DNA of 64,000 nt from Isoetes taiwanensis (lineage: Eukaryota; Streptophyta; Lycopodiopsida; Isoetales; Isoetaceae), in contig JAJEKV010000016.1 of assembly GCA_021234155.1 (NCBI GenBank), positions 3,991,896-4,055,895 on the forward strand, read 5' to 3'. The notes under the pieces are model-generated. The model saw only the letters and a program-made list of their open reading frames with translations, did no database searches and was not told where the DNA came from. Shown here piece by piece: positions 9,863 through 21,699 of the stretch. Each line of letters opens with the position of its first letter. Within the stretch, counting starts at the first letter, position 1. A program made the position numbers and the translations under genes.

Positions 9863-10576
9863 TCCTTGCTTTATGCCAAATCAAAGGCCCGTGAATTTTT
9901 CTTTCGATGGTGCAAACCATCGATTCTAGCATAACCAAAACACAGAGCATGAACCAGAAAAAAAGCATGAACCAAAAAGCTTTGATCCAATCAACTAAAA
10001 AAAAAAACAGAGCATAAGCCAGAAGCTCTTGTCGCCAGAAAGCGGAACCTCATCGGAGCTTGAATCCCCAAAACCCTGCACAAGCAACTTGCAAGCAGTC
10101 CAAGCAGTTCTGAAATCTAAACGTGGGATTTTAACCCACCATCACCAAACCAGAAACACGAATCCTTGGTGCAAAGCATACAATTTCTCATGCAAAAATT
10201 GGCTATGGAGACCAGGTGAAGAAGATCTAAATCCATTGCCATACTGTAAACCCAGAAATCCCACCGCACAAGTAACGAAGAATGGAAAAATCGAAAGAGA
10301 AAGCCAATTTTGCAATCCTACAACACAAGGCCACTCCAATCAGCATGAAGATAGAGCTGAGAAACCGTGTCTGCATCTCCACTACATTTTCTTTGCAGAC
10401 CATTGCAAAAAATTCTGCCTAAAAAGCCTCAAAAAGAGAGCCTCAAACGTATTACTGTCAGGATTAAAAAACCCCCGCCCAAGAGGGTTTTCGAGGGAAA
10501 AACCTTAGCAGTAATAAGTATGCTGGTACACTGTACAATTGTATAGGATAATTCAATACTGTCCCGGGGGACACAA
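9863..10576. other. Intergenic sequence
   Basis: A 159-codon plus-strand frame (10029-10508) is open, but has no domain, no periodic composition and no spliced neighbours. I do not call it a gene. Confidence 0.5.
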
Positions 10577-10990
10577 CTAATTTCGTGCATCCATAACCTC
10601 CTGGAGGTATGACCCCAACAAGCCCATGGACGCCGTATTCAATAACTCATGCAATGGCTGGCCAGTCACTAGTAATCGAACATATCGTGCTCGGATATGG
10701 GCAAACCCTGGGCAGATCTGGAGGGCATGACATTCATCTTTAATGGCACCCTGGTGGCAACACTGACAAAGCCTCTGCTCCCGTGCTTCCCGAGTCCAAC
10801 GCCCTGTCTCAATGCGGTTGCGAATGGAAGCTATAAGTCTGCGCTTCTTCATGGGCAAATGGGTGCACAAGTACTGATGTGGGCCTCTCGTGAGCCTAGG
10901 ATTGACTTGCTGCTGATAGTGTGTCAGCTTAACGTGCGTCAGAGCATCTGCATCCCAGAGCTTGCGAAGGAAAGTAACATCTAGATACAA
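10577..10990 (-). pseudogene. LINE ORF2 C-terminal fragment
   Basis: The frame lacks an ATG and carries the C-terminal cysteine motif of a non-LTR element: THLPMKKRRLIASIRNRIETGRW is preceded by YLDVTFL and HYQQQVN blocks and followed by RLCQCCHQGAIKDECHALQICPGF. The pattern IETGRW, R-x-C-x2-C, E/D-x-H, C-P is typical of the region after RT in several LINE clades. No RT is attached, so this is an isolated tail. A second, shorter copy of the same module is at 38746-38975 on the plus strand. Confidence 0.65.
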
Positions 10991-12120
10991 CTTTAGTGCA
11001 TTGTGATCCTTCTTTGTCCATACCTATACGCATATATTTGCCTGAACACCCCAACGTGGGAACCACTGAGCTTGCTTGTCCTTTCAAATAAGATCATGAG
11101 AAAACCAAATAAGCTACTCATTCTCGCTAAAATATACGAATTTCAATACAATACTATATACCATTGCAAAAATATTCTTCCCCGATATGAAATAAATTGA
11201 AACAAATGGTGGAAGGTTTATCGAATTGTTTTCTTATTAACTTGGACGATACTCTCGTAGACTATTTTTGTCTTATGTGATGACTATGGAGACATACTTG
11301 CTTAAAACTTCATATATGCTGAGATGCCGCATGTGGATACCGATGACATGTAGCTTATTTCAAGCATATTTCCATGCTTATGCCTATCAAATCGACCTTG
11401 CTGCAAAGATGGACTAGAATTTTTTTATGGCCAAGATTTACTCCCATGATTGTGGAAATGACTTGACAAGAGAATATCTCTCGAGATCTCCCCAAATGGC
11501 TACATATTGTGATGGCATATGTGCATTCTTGTATGTAATGGACTATGAAATCACACGTTTCGTGGATACTAAACCGGTCAACAAATGGGAGATGAAACCT
11601 CGAGGATTTGCTCAGAAGACGAAGACGACTGTTGGGCAAACTTTAGAGGAAAGAAGAATTTCCACTTCCAAACAAGAAACGCCTCCCATTTCCATTCGAA
11701 GGTTGTCTTCTCTGGAACCTTGTCCATGACCATTCATGTCTCGGAGTCATGAATAACCAGTTATTTTGGTTGGCTCAACTAGGCTAGAAGTGTCTAAATT
11801 TATGGTAGATTTTCATGTATTTTTCTCTCATCTAAAAATTTGTAGTGGGGAGAGAGTAGGCTCTAAATTCGCCAGCCAAAGCCCAAATCCCTAAAGATAT
11901 GTAAGAAAGCATAGTGGCAAAGACTAAGGCGCAGAAGACTAAAGCAAAAAGCTGCTACATGAACAGCATATTAGGCTACCATTGTTGACTGACAAGTCCA
12001 CACTAAGTTAACTTGTGGAATTTCTATGGTCCACAGGCGTACGGAGAGAAGAAATTACCATATATTCGTCTTCGGGCTAGCAAATAATTCCACCTGGCTC
12101 ATAATTATGGCTTGCCTCCT
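10991..12120. other. Upstream region of the receptor kinase
   Basis: AT-rich intergenic DNA. Short overlapping frames at 11355-11729 on both strands show no motif. This stretch probably contains the promoter of the gene at 12179. Confidence 0.5.
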
Positions 12121-12127
12121 TATAAAT
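12121..12127 (+). promoter_or_regulatory. TATA box of the LRR receptor kinase
   Basis: tataaat lies 58 nt before the ATG at 12179. It sits downstream of the ATGs at 12026 and 12107, which argues that those are not translated and that 12179 is the start. Confidence 0.6.
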
Positions 12128-12178
12128 GAGCAGATGTTCCCGACTCTGGCCAGCCAGGCTTCGGCGTTTGCCACGGCC

Positions 12179-15100
12179 ATGGCCCTCTTCTTTTTCTTCT
12201 TCCTTCATGCCCTCACACTCTGTTCCTCTTCCGACAATGGGGATTCATCAGCTTTGTTATTGTTGAAGCAGGACATCACCGGAGATCCTCTGGGTTTTTT
12301 GAAAAATTGGAACTCTTCTACTTCCTTTTGCAGCTGGAATGGCGTCTCTTGTGAACACATTTCTTCTTCTGGTTCTTGGGTTGTCACAGAGCTTGACCTT
12401 TCTTTCAAACAGCTAAGTGGTTCTCTTTCTCCTTACTTGGGTAAACTGCTCCATCTCAGGGTTCTTAATTTGTCTCATAACAGTTTCTCTGGCTCTGTAC
12501 CAACAGAATTAGGATCTTGTTCTTCCCTTGTTACTTTAGATCTTTATAAGAACAAGCTAAGAGGAAATGCTCCACCTCAGCTTGCTAATTGCACCAACCT
12601 TGCTTTTCTGGATATTTCTGTGAATTTTTTGACTGGGACCATCCCCCAAGAGTATGGATTGCTAGGTAATTTGCAAATTTTGTCCTTGAGTTATAACAAT
12701 ATTACAGGAAGCATACCTGCTTCACTTAAGAATTGCTCCAAGCTCCAGAAATTATCATTGACAAACAATGATCTTACTGGTCATATACCATCTGAATTTG
12801 GCTTGTTGAGTGAACTTACAAGCTTGTTACTATGGGAGAATGACTTAACAGGAAGCATACCTGTTAGTCTCTTCAATTGTTCTAAGCTTGAAAGGCTGGA
12901 GGTGTACAGAAATTTCCTCTCAGGTCCCATACCTTCTGAGGTTGGGCGGCTTAAGGATTTGAAATGGTTTTCAGTGTACAGCAATAACCTGACAGGCAAT
13001 ATACCTAAGTCCTTTGCCAACTGCACTCTAATACAAGAGCTAGTGCTGTATACAAACCAGTTAAGTGGTACAGTGCCACTTGAACTTGGTCTGCTAAGTG
13101 AAGCAACTTATATAGATCTATGGGACAACCAATTTGTTGGTGATGTGCCAGTGCAGTTTAGCAATTGCACGAAACTCGAGTCGCTTGGCCTTGGTAGAAA
13201 TTACTTCACTGGCACCATTCCTTCTGAATATGGGAAGCTCAAGCACCTGACCTTACTCTGCCTTTGGGGTAACAAAGTGACAGGCCAAATACCAGCATCT
13301 CTTGGCAACTGCTCATCCTTAGGGAGTCTCAATGTTGGCTCTAACCAGCTTTCAGGACCTTTACCTGAGCTCCCTCCACTACTATACCTAACTCAGTTTC
13401 AATTATCCTTCAACTTCAAAATCACAGGCCCTATACCTCGCTTTTTGACCAATTGTACTTCCCTCAATGAGCTTAACTTGGAATCAAACATGATAACAGG
13501 GACCATTTTGCCTGAACTAGCACAACTTAAAAATCTGACTTATCTTGGTCTCTCTAGCAACCAACTAGAAGGATCCGTGCCCGAGGAACTTGGCTTGCTC
13601 TACAAGCTGCAGCAACTAGGGTTATCAGGGAACAAGCTAGAGGGAACCATTCCTTCTTCCCTTAGTAATTGTTCTGCACTGGGCAAGCTCTTCATGGCGA
13701 ACAACAAATTTGGTGGTGAAATACCTCCAAGCTTGGGGAATCTTAGGTTCCTGTTTGAGTTGAATCTTTCCCACAATCACCTTGTTGGCAGTGTTCCACC
13801 TGTCCTAGGCAACTCTTTTCGTCTGTACTTGCTGGATCTCTCTTACAACAATCTAACTGGAGAAATTCCTGCAAAGGTTGCCAGTCTCCCAGACTTGTAT
13901 AGCTTTTCAGCATCAGCAAATTCATTAACAGGCAAAATTCCATCAGAGATAGGAAGCATGAAGCATGCGGTTTCTATCGATCTGAGCAGGAACCAGCTAA
14001 CTGGGAGTATTCCACAGAGTATAGGTTCTTGTTTGGGGCTTCAAACATTAGACTTATCATTGAACAAGTTGACAGGGGAAATCCCAGAATCATTGGATAA
14101 TCTGGTGAACCTAAAGCTGCTGAACTTATCATACAATGATTTGACAGGAGAAGTTCCAGATACAGGCATTTTTGTTAATCTCACAACATCATCTTTCAGT
14201 GGCAATCCAGGACTCTGTGGATCAGTTATCAATGTCAAGTGTGCAACTAGCAGAAGTCCATTATCTAAGAGGTCACTAGCGCCATACAAGATGGCCATTA
14301 TCATCATTATTGCAGCATGTCTCTTCTTCAGTTTAGCTACTTTGATACTTTATCATGTGTTTAAGTCTTCAGAGCATGTTACTACAGACTCCTCAGATGG
14401 GGATTTATTTGTGGACCGCACAAAGGTCACCATGCGCGAGCTATCTCAGGCCACCAATGACTTCAGCAGTAGCAATATTGTAGGCACCGGGGGATTTAGT
14501 ACAGTTTACAAAGGAAAGATGCCAGATGGTAGGATTGTTGCAGTAAAGAAACTCAATTCCCGCATGAGTGCTCGCAAGACATTCGAGCGAGAACTTAGAA
14601 TATTATTTAAGATCAAGCATAGAAACCTGGTCAAGATCTTGGGGTATTGCGGCAACACCGAGAACATGGCCATAGTCTTGGACTTCATGCCAAATGGCAG
14701 CCTTGAATATCAGCTACACAAGATGCAGCCATGCAAGTTAGACTGGGCTGCTAGATTAAGTATAGCATTGGATGTTGCCAATGGTTTGGATTATTTGCAC
14801 AACTATGGTGCAGTCTCTATTGTGCATTGTGATCTAAAACCTAGCAACGTTCTTCTAGATTCAGAGATGGTAGCTCATATTGCAGATTTTGGAATTGCCC
14901 GCAGCAGCAATCCGAAGGAAGATGCCTTTTCCTCCAATCTTGGTGGATCACTTGGCTACTTGGCTCCTGGTATGCACATTTCTCTCACTTTCTTTGTTTG
15001 TATTCTCTATTTCCTTCTTCTGGTTGTTACTTCAGTTATTCTTCTTTTCTGCTTGTTCTCTTTCCTCTGCATTCTACATTGTTAGTGGTACATTAATTAT

Positions 15101-15643
15101 CAAGACCTACTATCAATCTACATTGTTAGTACTATCTACTCTTGCAGTCTCACACGAAGATTCAGATTTTATTTCCTTTGTATTCTACATTGTTCTATAA
15201 TGTTATGTACCTTAATTATGAAGATTTATTCATCTGACCTCTTGCCTTCACATGAATATGCAGAATATGCCTACTCCACAACTCCCACCATCGAGGGCGA
15301 CATCTACAGCTATGGCATTGTCCTCTTAGAACTTGTTACTGGAAAGAGGCCAATAGACAAAGTGGTTGGGGATGACATGAGTATGCCTAATTGGGTTCGA
15401 CGCTTTTTGCCTGATCAAGTTATATATATTGTAGATGAAGCATTGGTTGAAGAAGTGTCCTGCCATGGTCCAATGTTTCAGACTCTTGAGCTTGCAATGC
15501 AGTGCACTTCAGATACACCAAAGTCGAGGCCCCCAATGAGTTATATATTAGATACGTTACATTGTATTATTGGGGACAAAGGTAAGTATTATCCAACCAT
15601 TGACTGCCTTGCAAATACCCCTAGCCCATATAGCAGATACTAA
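12179..15643 (+). CDS. LRR receptor-like kinase, subfamily XII type (non-RD), two exons
   Basis: Exons 12179-14969 and 15264-15643 give 1056 residues. The 294 nt intron has gt at 14970 and ag at 15263, and the join restores LAPE-YAYSTT of the kinase. The start at 12179 gives a signal peptide (MALFFFFFLHALTL) and follows a TATA box; upstream ATGs 12026 and 12107 are in frame but less likely. Order: LRR N-cap with WNGVSC (residues ~20-58), 25 plant LRRs, C-cap with a CGS and a second Cys, membrane helix ~705-728 (MAIIIIIAACLFF), juxtamembrane segment, kinase from ~766. Visible: GTGGFSTVYKG loop, VAVKK lysine, HCDLKPSNVLL and DFG. Cys replaces Arg before the catalytic Asp, so it is a non-RD kinase as in FLS2/EFR-type immune receptors, which also have one intron near this point. 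Expected role: plasma-membrane perception of an extracellular ligand. The ligand cannot be inferred. Confidence 0.93.
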
Positions 15644-15929
15644 ATGGGAAGAGAGATGTATATAGCCTATTTGTACATATAATATAATGTCTCTTTTGGC
15701 AATCTTAAGTTGAGAACCATTACGCATACAAGCAACATCAAATATACAATTAGGTAAAGGAGTATAATATGCGCAAAAGTGAAGGTTTGTTGTATAGGAC
15801 GGAAAAGTTGTTTTGGTGTATGTTTTGGCTAGGGTTTAAGTTTTTGTGTGTTCTTATTTATAGAACGAAGAAAAAGAAGCATTAGTATTTTAGGAGGGGA
15901 CTTTATGGAACAAGGCACAGAGGTTTGCT
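15644..15929 (+). other. 3' flank of the receptor kinase
   Basis: AT-rich; likely contains the 3' UTR. ataatataatg near 15678 and agtataatatg near 15762 are possible AU-rich 3'-end signals. No ORF. Confidence 0.4.
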
Positions 15930-16505
15930 ATACTTATGGCCTCCCATATGTGTTCTGATGGCCTCCATTTTGACCTCATACTCTATCGACATCCCGCCTT
16001 TCAGCCGTTGAGACTCTTGAGCACTGTCTCTTTGATTGTCCAGAGGTTCAACCAGCGTGGTCCTGGCTACAAGGTTTGTTTAACAGTACATTGGACTGCC
16101 GATGCATCCTCTTGGCATCCTATCCTAATGCATGGCCCTCAGCTGAGGGCATTCCATCTTGGTTCTAGTTGGCTCCTATGGTCGATATGGGAGCGTCGCA
16201 GACACTATATCTTCCAAGGCATTTATTCATCTGCACATGGTGTTACTACGATGGCCCAGAAAAAGATACTGACAGCCTATGAGTGCTCCTCTCTTGATTC
16301 AGAAATGATGGAACGCATCTGGATTCAGTATCTTCGAATTGATTCTTATCGTTAATCTCCCTTTCTGGAGTAAGCACATTGTGCTCCGGGCTCGTGCTCC
16401 TGTGGCATCTTTTTTATGCTTACACAGTTAGATGAGACATGTAAAGTTTTCACTTTTTATCTAATTAATAAACTTTTTGGCGTTTGTTCGTCAAAAAAAA
16501 AAAAA
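15930..16505 (+). pseudogene. 5'-truncated LINE: ORF2 C-terminus (zf-RVT), 3' UTR and poly(A)
   Basis: One frame encodes VETLEHCLFDCPEVQPAWSWL, the zf-RVT zinc-binding motif near the end of plant LINE ORF2. After a frameshift, WLLWSIWERRRHYIF continues the family pattern in the frame that ends at the stop in 16353-16355. About 140 nt of 3' UTR, with aataaa at 16466-16471, leads into an A run at 16493-16505. Structure and poly(A) show a typical 5'-truncated LINE insertion on the plus strand. I could not fix a target-site duplication. Confidence 0.75.
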
Positions 16506-16669
16506 GCAAAATAAAAATTGCACAGCCTTCCAGGCCTCCAAATGCAGATTTTTTTGGACCAAAAAAATGTTCAGATGTTAGATTACAAGATGATACAAAA
16601 AATTCAGAAAAAAAAACCAATTATGGAAGGTGGTCAGAAAAGTGCAACAAATTTGAAAATAGCATTTAC

Positions 16670-17606
16670 AACGGCAGTAATGTTGAGTCTACCCAATCTA
16701 ATGAAACCTTACGAGCAAGTCACATATTCATGAACCACAAGGGATTGAAACATTTTCTGAAGTATGAGGCAACGGAGATGGTTGGAGATGATGCAAGCCT
16801 ACATACTTTTTGAGATCACCTACAAGCCAGGCAAATTGAATGTCATCGTTGATGCACTCTTGCAAATGCCTGCCAAATGGAATGCTCAACATTGATGGTC
16901 ATCTCCAGCGACACATTAACATCATGGAGGGTGGGGTAGCAAAAAATGATTTCTTCATTTGAATGCAAGATAAGCTCAAAGCTCATAAGCGCAAAAGGAC
17001 CTAGCAGTTGGCCATTAACTAGAGGAAGGACACATCTACTACAAGGGTAGGTTGTGCATACATAATGACAAGGAGATCAAAGACCAAATTTTTCATGAAT
17101 TGCATGATGCTCCATCAGCAGGTCACCCAGAGTGTGATCAACCATATGGAATCATAAGAAAAATCCACTTTTATCTAGGCATGGAGAAGTACATTACAAA
17201 GTATGTCCAACAATGCGTATCATGCCAAGTAGTGAGGAATGAGTAGATAAGATGCCCATGACATCTACAACAACTTGAAGTGCCAATCTACAAGTAGGAT
17301 GTATATACCTTAGATTACATTACAGGGATTCCAACTACAAGAAAGAGGAACGATTGCATTAAAAACTGCAGTACTCTTCGCCACCAACATTTTCAAGTAG
17401 TGTGGCATGTCCAAAGGCATATTATTTGATCAAGACCCTAAATTCATAAGAATTTTGGAATGCATCGTGCTACATAAGTTCATAGTTGGTACTAATCTAT
17501 TTATGAGCACGGAATATCATCCGCAAAACAAACAACCAAACGAAAGGATTGAATCTAGTGTGCTAAGAATGCATGTGTTGGACAAACAAGAGCAATGGGA
17601 ATTTTA
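16670..17606 (+). pseudogene. Gypsy RNase H-integrase fragment, heavily decayed
   Basis: Broken frames spell the family order: NHKGLKHFLKYE (RNase H, normally T-D-H-K-x-L), FEITYKPGKLNVIVDAL (RNase H end), then LHDAPSAGHPECDQPY and CVSCQVVRNE (integrase H2C2 zinc finger, 17052-17246), ITGIPTTRKRND (core), and FDQDPKFI plus MSTEYHPQNKQPNER (17407-17606, the second core Asp and the YHPQ region). Stops and frame changes throughout. The earlier RT part and LTRs are absent. It lies directly after the LINE poly(A), so one probably inserted next to or into the other. Confidence 0.85.
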
Positions 17607-18049
17607 AATTTATTTAGGTTTTTCTTCTAGAATATCCGGTACACAAAAAGATAACATTAAACATACAGGGTGTTCGAAGGATAACACGAATGATAACAAT
17701 AAACACAGGTGTTCTTAGACTACAATAGGACTTAAAAGGATATGATGAGGATCGCTATTACATACTATTACAAGGATAACTTTAGATCCCATGGTGGTTC
17801 AAGTTCTCATATTACTGCAGTGGGACAACTGCTCATAATATATAACTTCTATATTTGATTTTAATAGACATGAAATATAAAATGTGTTCTCACATGTTCT
17901 TAGAGTATGATACAAATATTTTCTATGGATGTTTTCGAGGCCATAGACTAAATAGTTGTCACAATAAGAGTCATGTGTAAATGCAAAATGGAGATTACAA
18001 AGTAATGTAACATCTATTTTTAGAGTATGATACAAAAATTTATTGTGGA
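17607..18049. other. Non-coding AT-rich sequence with a short direct repeat
   Basis: agagtatgatacaaa occurs near 17900 and again near 18020 with similar flanks, about 120 bp apart. No gene seen. Confidence 0.4.
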
Positions 18050-19215
18050 TTTTTCTCTATATGGGTTCGTTTAAGGTTTCAAATTTTGTGATATGGAGAC
18101 TCGAACCTCTACCAAAATAATTCAATATCCTAATAAGAATGCTTTGACCAATGCTACTAGTAAACTAACATGCTTATTTTCTCTACTAAATCTATTTTTT
18201 TTTCTGCAATAATAACCTATTCAAATGCTTTAGAGGTATGGTCTATTGTCTCAGGGATAGTGATTTATGCATCCATATCAAATCCTTCTGGAACCCCCTG
18301 TTATTGTGCTACATATTCTAAACGAGGTGCACCCTGGACTACCTCAATCATCGGATCTGTCCATCGTATGACCAAGATTGTATGTTGGAGTCTCTGGGTG
18401 CCTCCTGTTTCGATTATGTTCATTTATGACTAGGGGTGCCTATGATTTTGAAATATGGAATATAGGTTTGCCTAAGGTTTTGGAATATGAAATACCGAGA
18501 CTCGTCTCTATATGGGTTGGGTTAAGGTTTCAAATTTTGAGAAATGGTGACTCAAACCTCTACCAAAATAATTCAATATCCTAATAAGAATGCTTTAACC
18601 AATGCTACCAGCAAACTAACATGCTTATTTTTTTCTACTGAATCTATGTTTTTTTTTCCCAGTAATAACCTATTCAAATGCTTTAGGGGTATGATCTATT
18701 GTCTCAGGGATAGTGATTTATGCATCCATATCAAATCCTTCTGGAATCCCCTGTTATTGTGCTACATATTCTAAATGGACTACCTCAATCGTCGGATCTG
18801 CCCATCATATGGCCAAGATTGTATGTTGGAGTCTCTGGGTGCCTCCTGTTTCGATTATGGTCATTTATGACTGGGGGTGCCTATGATTTTGAAATATGGA
18901 ATACAGGTTTGCCTAAGGTTTTGGAATATGAAATATCGAGACTCCTCTCTATATGGGTTCGCTTAAGGTTTCAAATTTTAAGAAATGGAGACTCGAACCT
19001 CTACCAAAATAATTCAATATCCGAATAAGAATGCTTTAACCAATGCTACCAGCAAACTAACGTGCGTATTTTTTCTATTTCATCTATGTTTTTCTTTTTC
19101 TTTTTCAATAATAACTATTCAAATCCTTTAGGGGTATGGTCTATTGTCTCAGGGATAGTGATTTATGCATCCATATTAAATCCTTCTGGAACCTCTGTTA
19201 CTGTGCCACATATCC
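18050..19215 (-). repeat. Tandem array (2.6 copies) of a ~445-bp interspersed repeat with tRNA-like A/B boxes
   Basis: The block ctctaccaaaataattc starts at 18107, 18558 and 18999, so the period is 451 then 441 bp. On the minus strand each unit carries a B-box-like ggttcgagtctcc (18107-18095, with relatives at ~18558-18546 and ~18999-18987) and, 43 nt before it, an A-box-like tggtcaaagc (18150-18141). That spacing matches tRNA genes and tRNA-derived SINEs. Related single copies occur at 34985-35290, 49150-49580 and partly at 19815-19900. Short ORFs in the array repeat from copy to copy and are shadows. Confidence 0.75.
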
Positions 19216-20152
19216 AGAATTATCTATAATTGCAAAATCAAGGTTGCAAAATAACAAAACATCCATGAAGAATCTTGAATCGAGACAACACGCACTAATA
19301 ATTGTAGGTGAAATCATGAAAGATTGTCATTAAAAGCAACTAATATAGAACAAGAACTACACTACTATAACGTACCCAAATTTCTTTGATTATGTGCAAT
19401 GAGCACAATTTAACACATCATACTTTATTTTTCTTTATATTGAAAGGTGTTAGTCTGTAGTTCATTCATCATCAACTGTAATACTCTTCAACTTTTGCAG
19501 TCTATTGCATCTATGCTATGGTTACAATCCCAAATACTTTTCCACCTACAAACTCCATTACAATACCCATTCCACATGTGCATGACTAATGCCCAGCATC
19601 GTCGGGCACAGGTTTCTAATAATAATAGTTAATAAAAACTTATATACTTATGTGCATAAATCCATATGATGCTCCTATTGTATAAATGCAAGAAATCCTC
19701 GTTCTCAGTGACTGCTATCACCAGAAAAGGCCCTCCATTTGAGTAGGATGATTTATAATAGCCAAGTGTTAGGATACCCTATACCATGAAATCGTAGCTA
19801 GAATATATAGCACAATAAAAGGGGTTCCAGAAGCATTTGATATGGACATAATTCCTGAAACCATAGGCCATATCTCTAGGAAAATTGAATGGAACCATCA
19901 TTCATTTAAATTGGATTTATGTCTGTTCCAAAAGCACGCCACTTTTGCATACCCTTTTTTCAATATAGTGTTGTGTTGTATGACATGTTGTTTTGCATTG
20001 TTGCAAATTTTTGCATTATAATAGTGGGTGGTTTAACATTTTCTTGTTTTAATGAGAAGAATGTGATGTTTGATTAGCATTTGTAGATATAACAACACAT
20101 CAATATACACAGAACACTTTTTACATTGTATTCACTTGATATGAAGATTACA
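19216..20152. other. Intergenic, with a partial inverted copy of the 18-kb repeat
   Basis: At about 19815-19900 ggggttccagaag-atttgatatgga and the following 60 bp match the reverse complement of the 18-kb unit. Nothing else is recognisable. Confidence 0.5.
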
Positions 20153-20790
20153 TCATGGAGGGACTAGTCCTTTCTTTGTCAAATAACTCTCAAGATAAGG
20201 ATCCATCTCCTTAGTCCGATCTAGTTCTGGATGCGTTTTGACAACATCTGATACTATTTTACCAGCAGTCAAGCCACTCATGATGGACATGAATAGTACT
20301 AGAAACTCATCTGTTGAGTAATCTTGTGGACTATAAGTTGGTGGATTTAGAGCCTGACCTAAGAGCATCTACTATTATGATGTCATCATCTACTATTATG
20401 ATGTCCTCTTTCTTTTGAATGCCAAGCTGATCCATCATAGTACCAAGATATTTCACGAAGACCGGCTTGCCATCCGGATCTCTTGGATGTGGAAACTTTA
20501 TACACTTACTTTGGTCCCAAATCGTCACAAAGTCTCGATTCATGCCTGGTAACATCCTAAGTACTTCATCAACATTTCTGCATTCCATTGAGGACCAGAT
20601 GGCAACTCGAAACAATCTGAACGCCTTATTCATCATATCTTCTAAGTGTGGACGAGGATAGATCCACTTAGTATTCGATTCTAGAGGGACTTGCTCGAAG
20701 TCATCCTTGTTAATAAGCTTCTTAGGAAACGTTTTACACAGGACACCATTCAGATCGAAGACAATGATTTTGTCACAAGCAGGTGGAGCC
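20153..20790 (-). pseudogene. Last exon: FCP1/NLI-like phosphatase domain, damaged
   Basis: Starts after the acceptor at 20791 with DKIIVFDLNGVLCKTF. The HAD/FCP1 nucleophile motif is D-x-D-G-[VT]-L; here the second Asp is Asn (DLNGVL), which should weaken or abolish phosphatase activity. VAIWSSMECRNVDEVL matches the W-T/S-S block and IIIVDDD the third acidic motif. A ~21 bp direct duplication near 20360-20400 repeats IIIVDD and is followed by a frame change. The rest (LNPPTYSPQDYSTDEFL to the stop at 20153) continues as in NLI-interacting factors, which dephosphorylate serines, for example on the RNA polymerase II tail. Confidence 0.65.
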
Positions 20791-20899
20791 CTGAACCATG
20801 GAAAACAAAGAGTTAGCCATGCAAAAGTGGTCTGCAATACACGCCAAGCGCGTTTTGTCCGTCATAAATAGGCTACATATCGCGCCTGGCATGAATTAC

Positions 20900-21690
20900 C
20901 TTTCATCATCGTCGTCATCCCCAGCAGTCGTAGCGTCTACTTCACTCCCCGGATGCTTACTGTCAGAAGCATCAACTCCACAATTTAGTTCGGACACGTT
21001 CTCTTCTATGAAAGCTACAACAGGGGTTTGATTCCTAACCTCAGTGGTTGCATCTGAGCTTGCATGATCATCCTGGCTGGTATCAGGAACTACCGCAGTC
21101 GTACCCCCAAGCTGGACATTACCAGTTGCAATGTTATCAAGCATGGACTTCATATTTTTCTCCATGGTCTCACGTTCCCGCGCTAGCATTTCGGCCTTCT
21201 CCTCGGGGGTTGCATTGCTTTTTGAACATTCTGGAGTTGCACTTGGAGGCTTTTGTGAACTAGTAGTCTGCCCTTTGAAAGGTACCAAAGCCAACGGGTT
21301 TTTATCTTTGACAGGACCCCAATCAACCGTGGCTAGTACCTTTTCGAAAAACACTTCAAGGAAATCCCTGGACTGGTCATCGTTGACGTTTGATGCGGGG
21401 TTTGATGTCTTCAGGGCTTCTCTACCAATATACCCTCCAACAAGTGGTATCAAGTGGTGCAAATGCCTCAACAAGATAGCTTGCCAGATTGATTGCAAAC
21501 CCATGTTTATTCAAGGGCCCCTCTTCTTTTGTCAGCAATTCCAGAGTGATGTCTTTCCGTTAGAGGTTAGGAACATCAAATTCCTCACTTTCATTTGCTT
21601 CATCCTCATCATCTGCTTTGTAGAAGACATTTTTCAAGTTGGGTTCATCCAAAAGAAAACACTGCCATGCACCTTTATCTGATGCCCCTT
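20900..21690 (-). pseudogene. Exon with acidic low-complexity linker
   Basis: Frames join LNKHGFAINLASYLVEAF (about 21520-21465), then REALKTSNPASN and a Ser/Thr/Glu-rich linker ending DDDDDE at the donor at 20899. At least one stop (about 21550) and one frameshift lie in it. No domain recognised; composition suggests a disordered hinge before the phosphatase-like end. Confidence 0.5.
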
Positions 21691-21699
21691 TGCTCTTAG

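Noticed and set aside
8827-9968. Long ORFs on both strands in the purine tract
   Set aside because: They consist only of residues dictated by A/G or T/C composition (Lys/Glu/Gly or Phe/Ser/Pro/Leu) and overlap in several frames.
10029-10508. 159-codon plus-strand ORF
   Set aside because: No motif, no splice context, mixed composition; an overlapping minus-strand ORF is equally open.
12026-12178. Receptor-kinase start at ATG 12026 or 12107
   Set aside because: Both lie upstream of the TATA box at 12121 and would place the signal peptide inside the protein.
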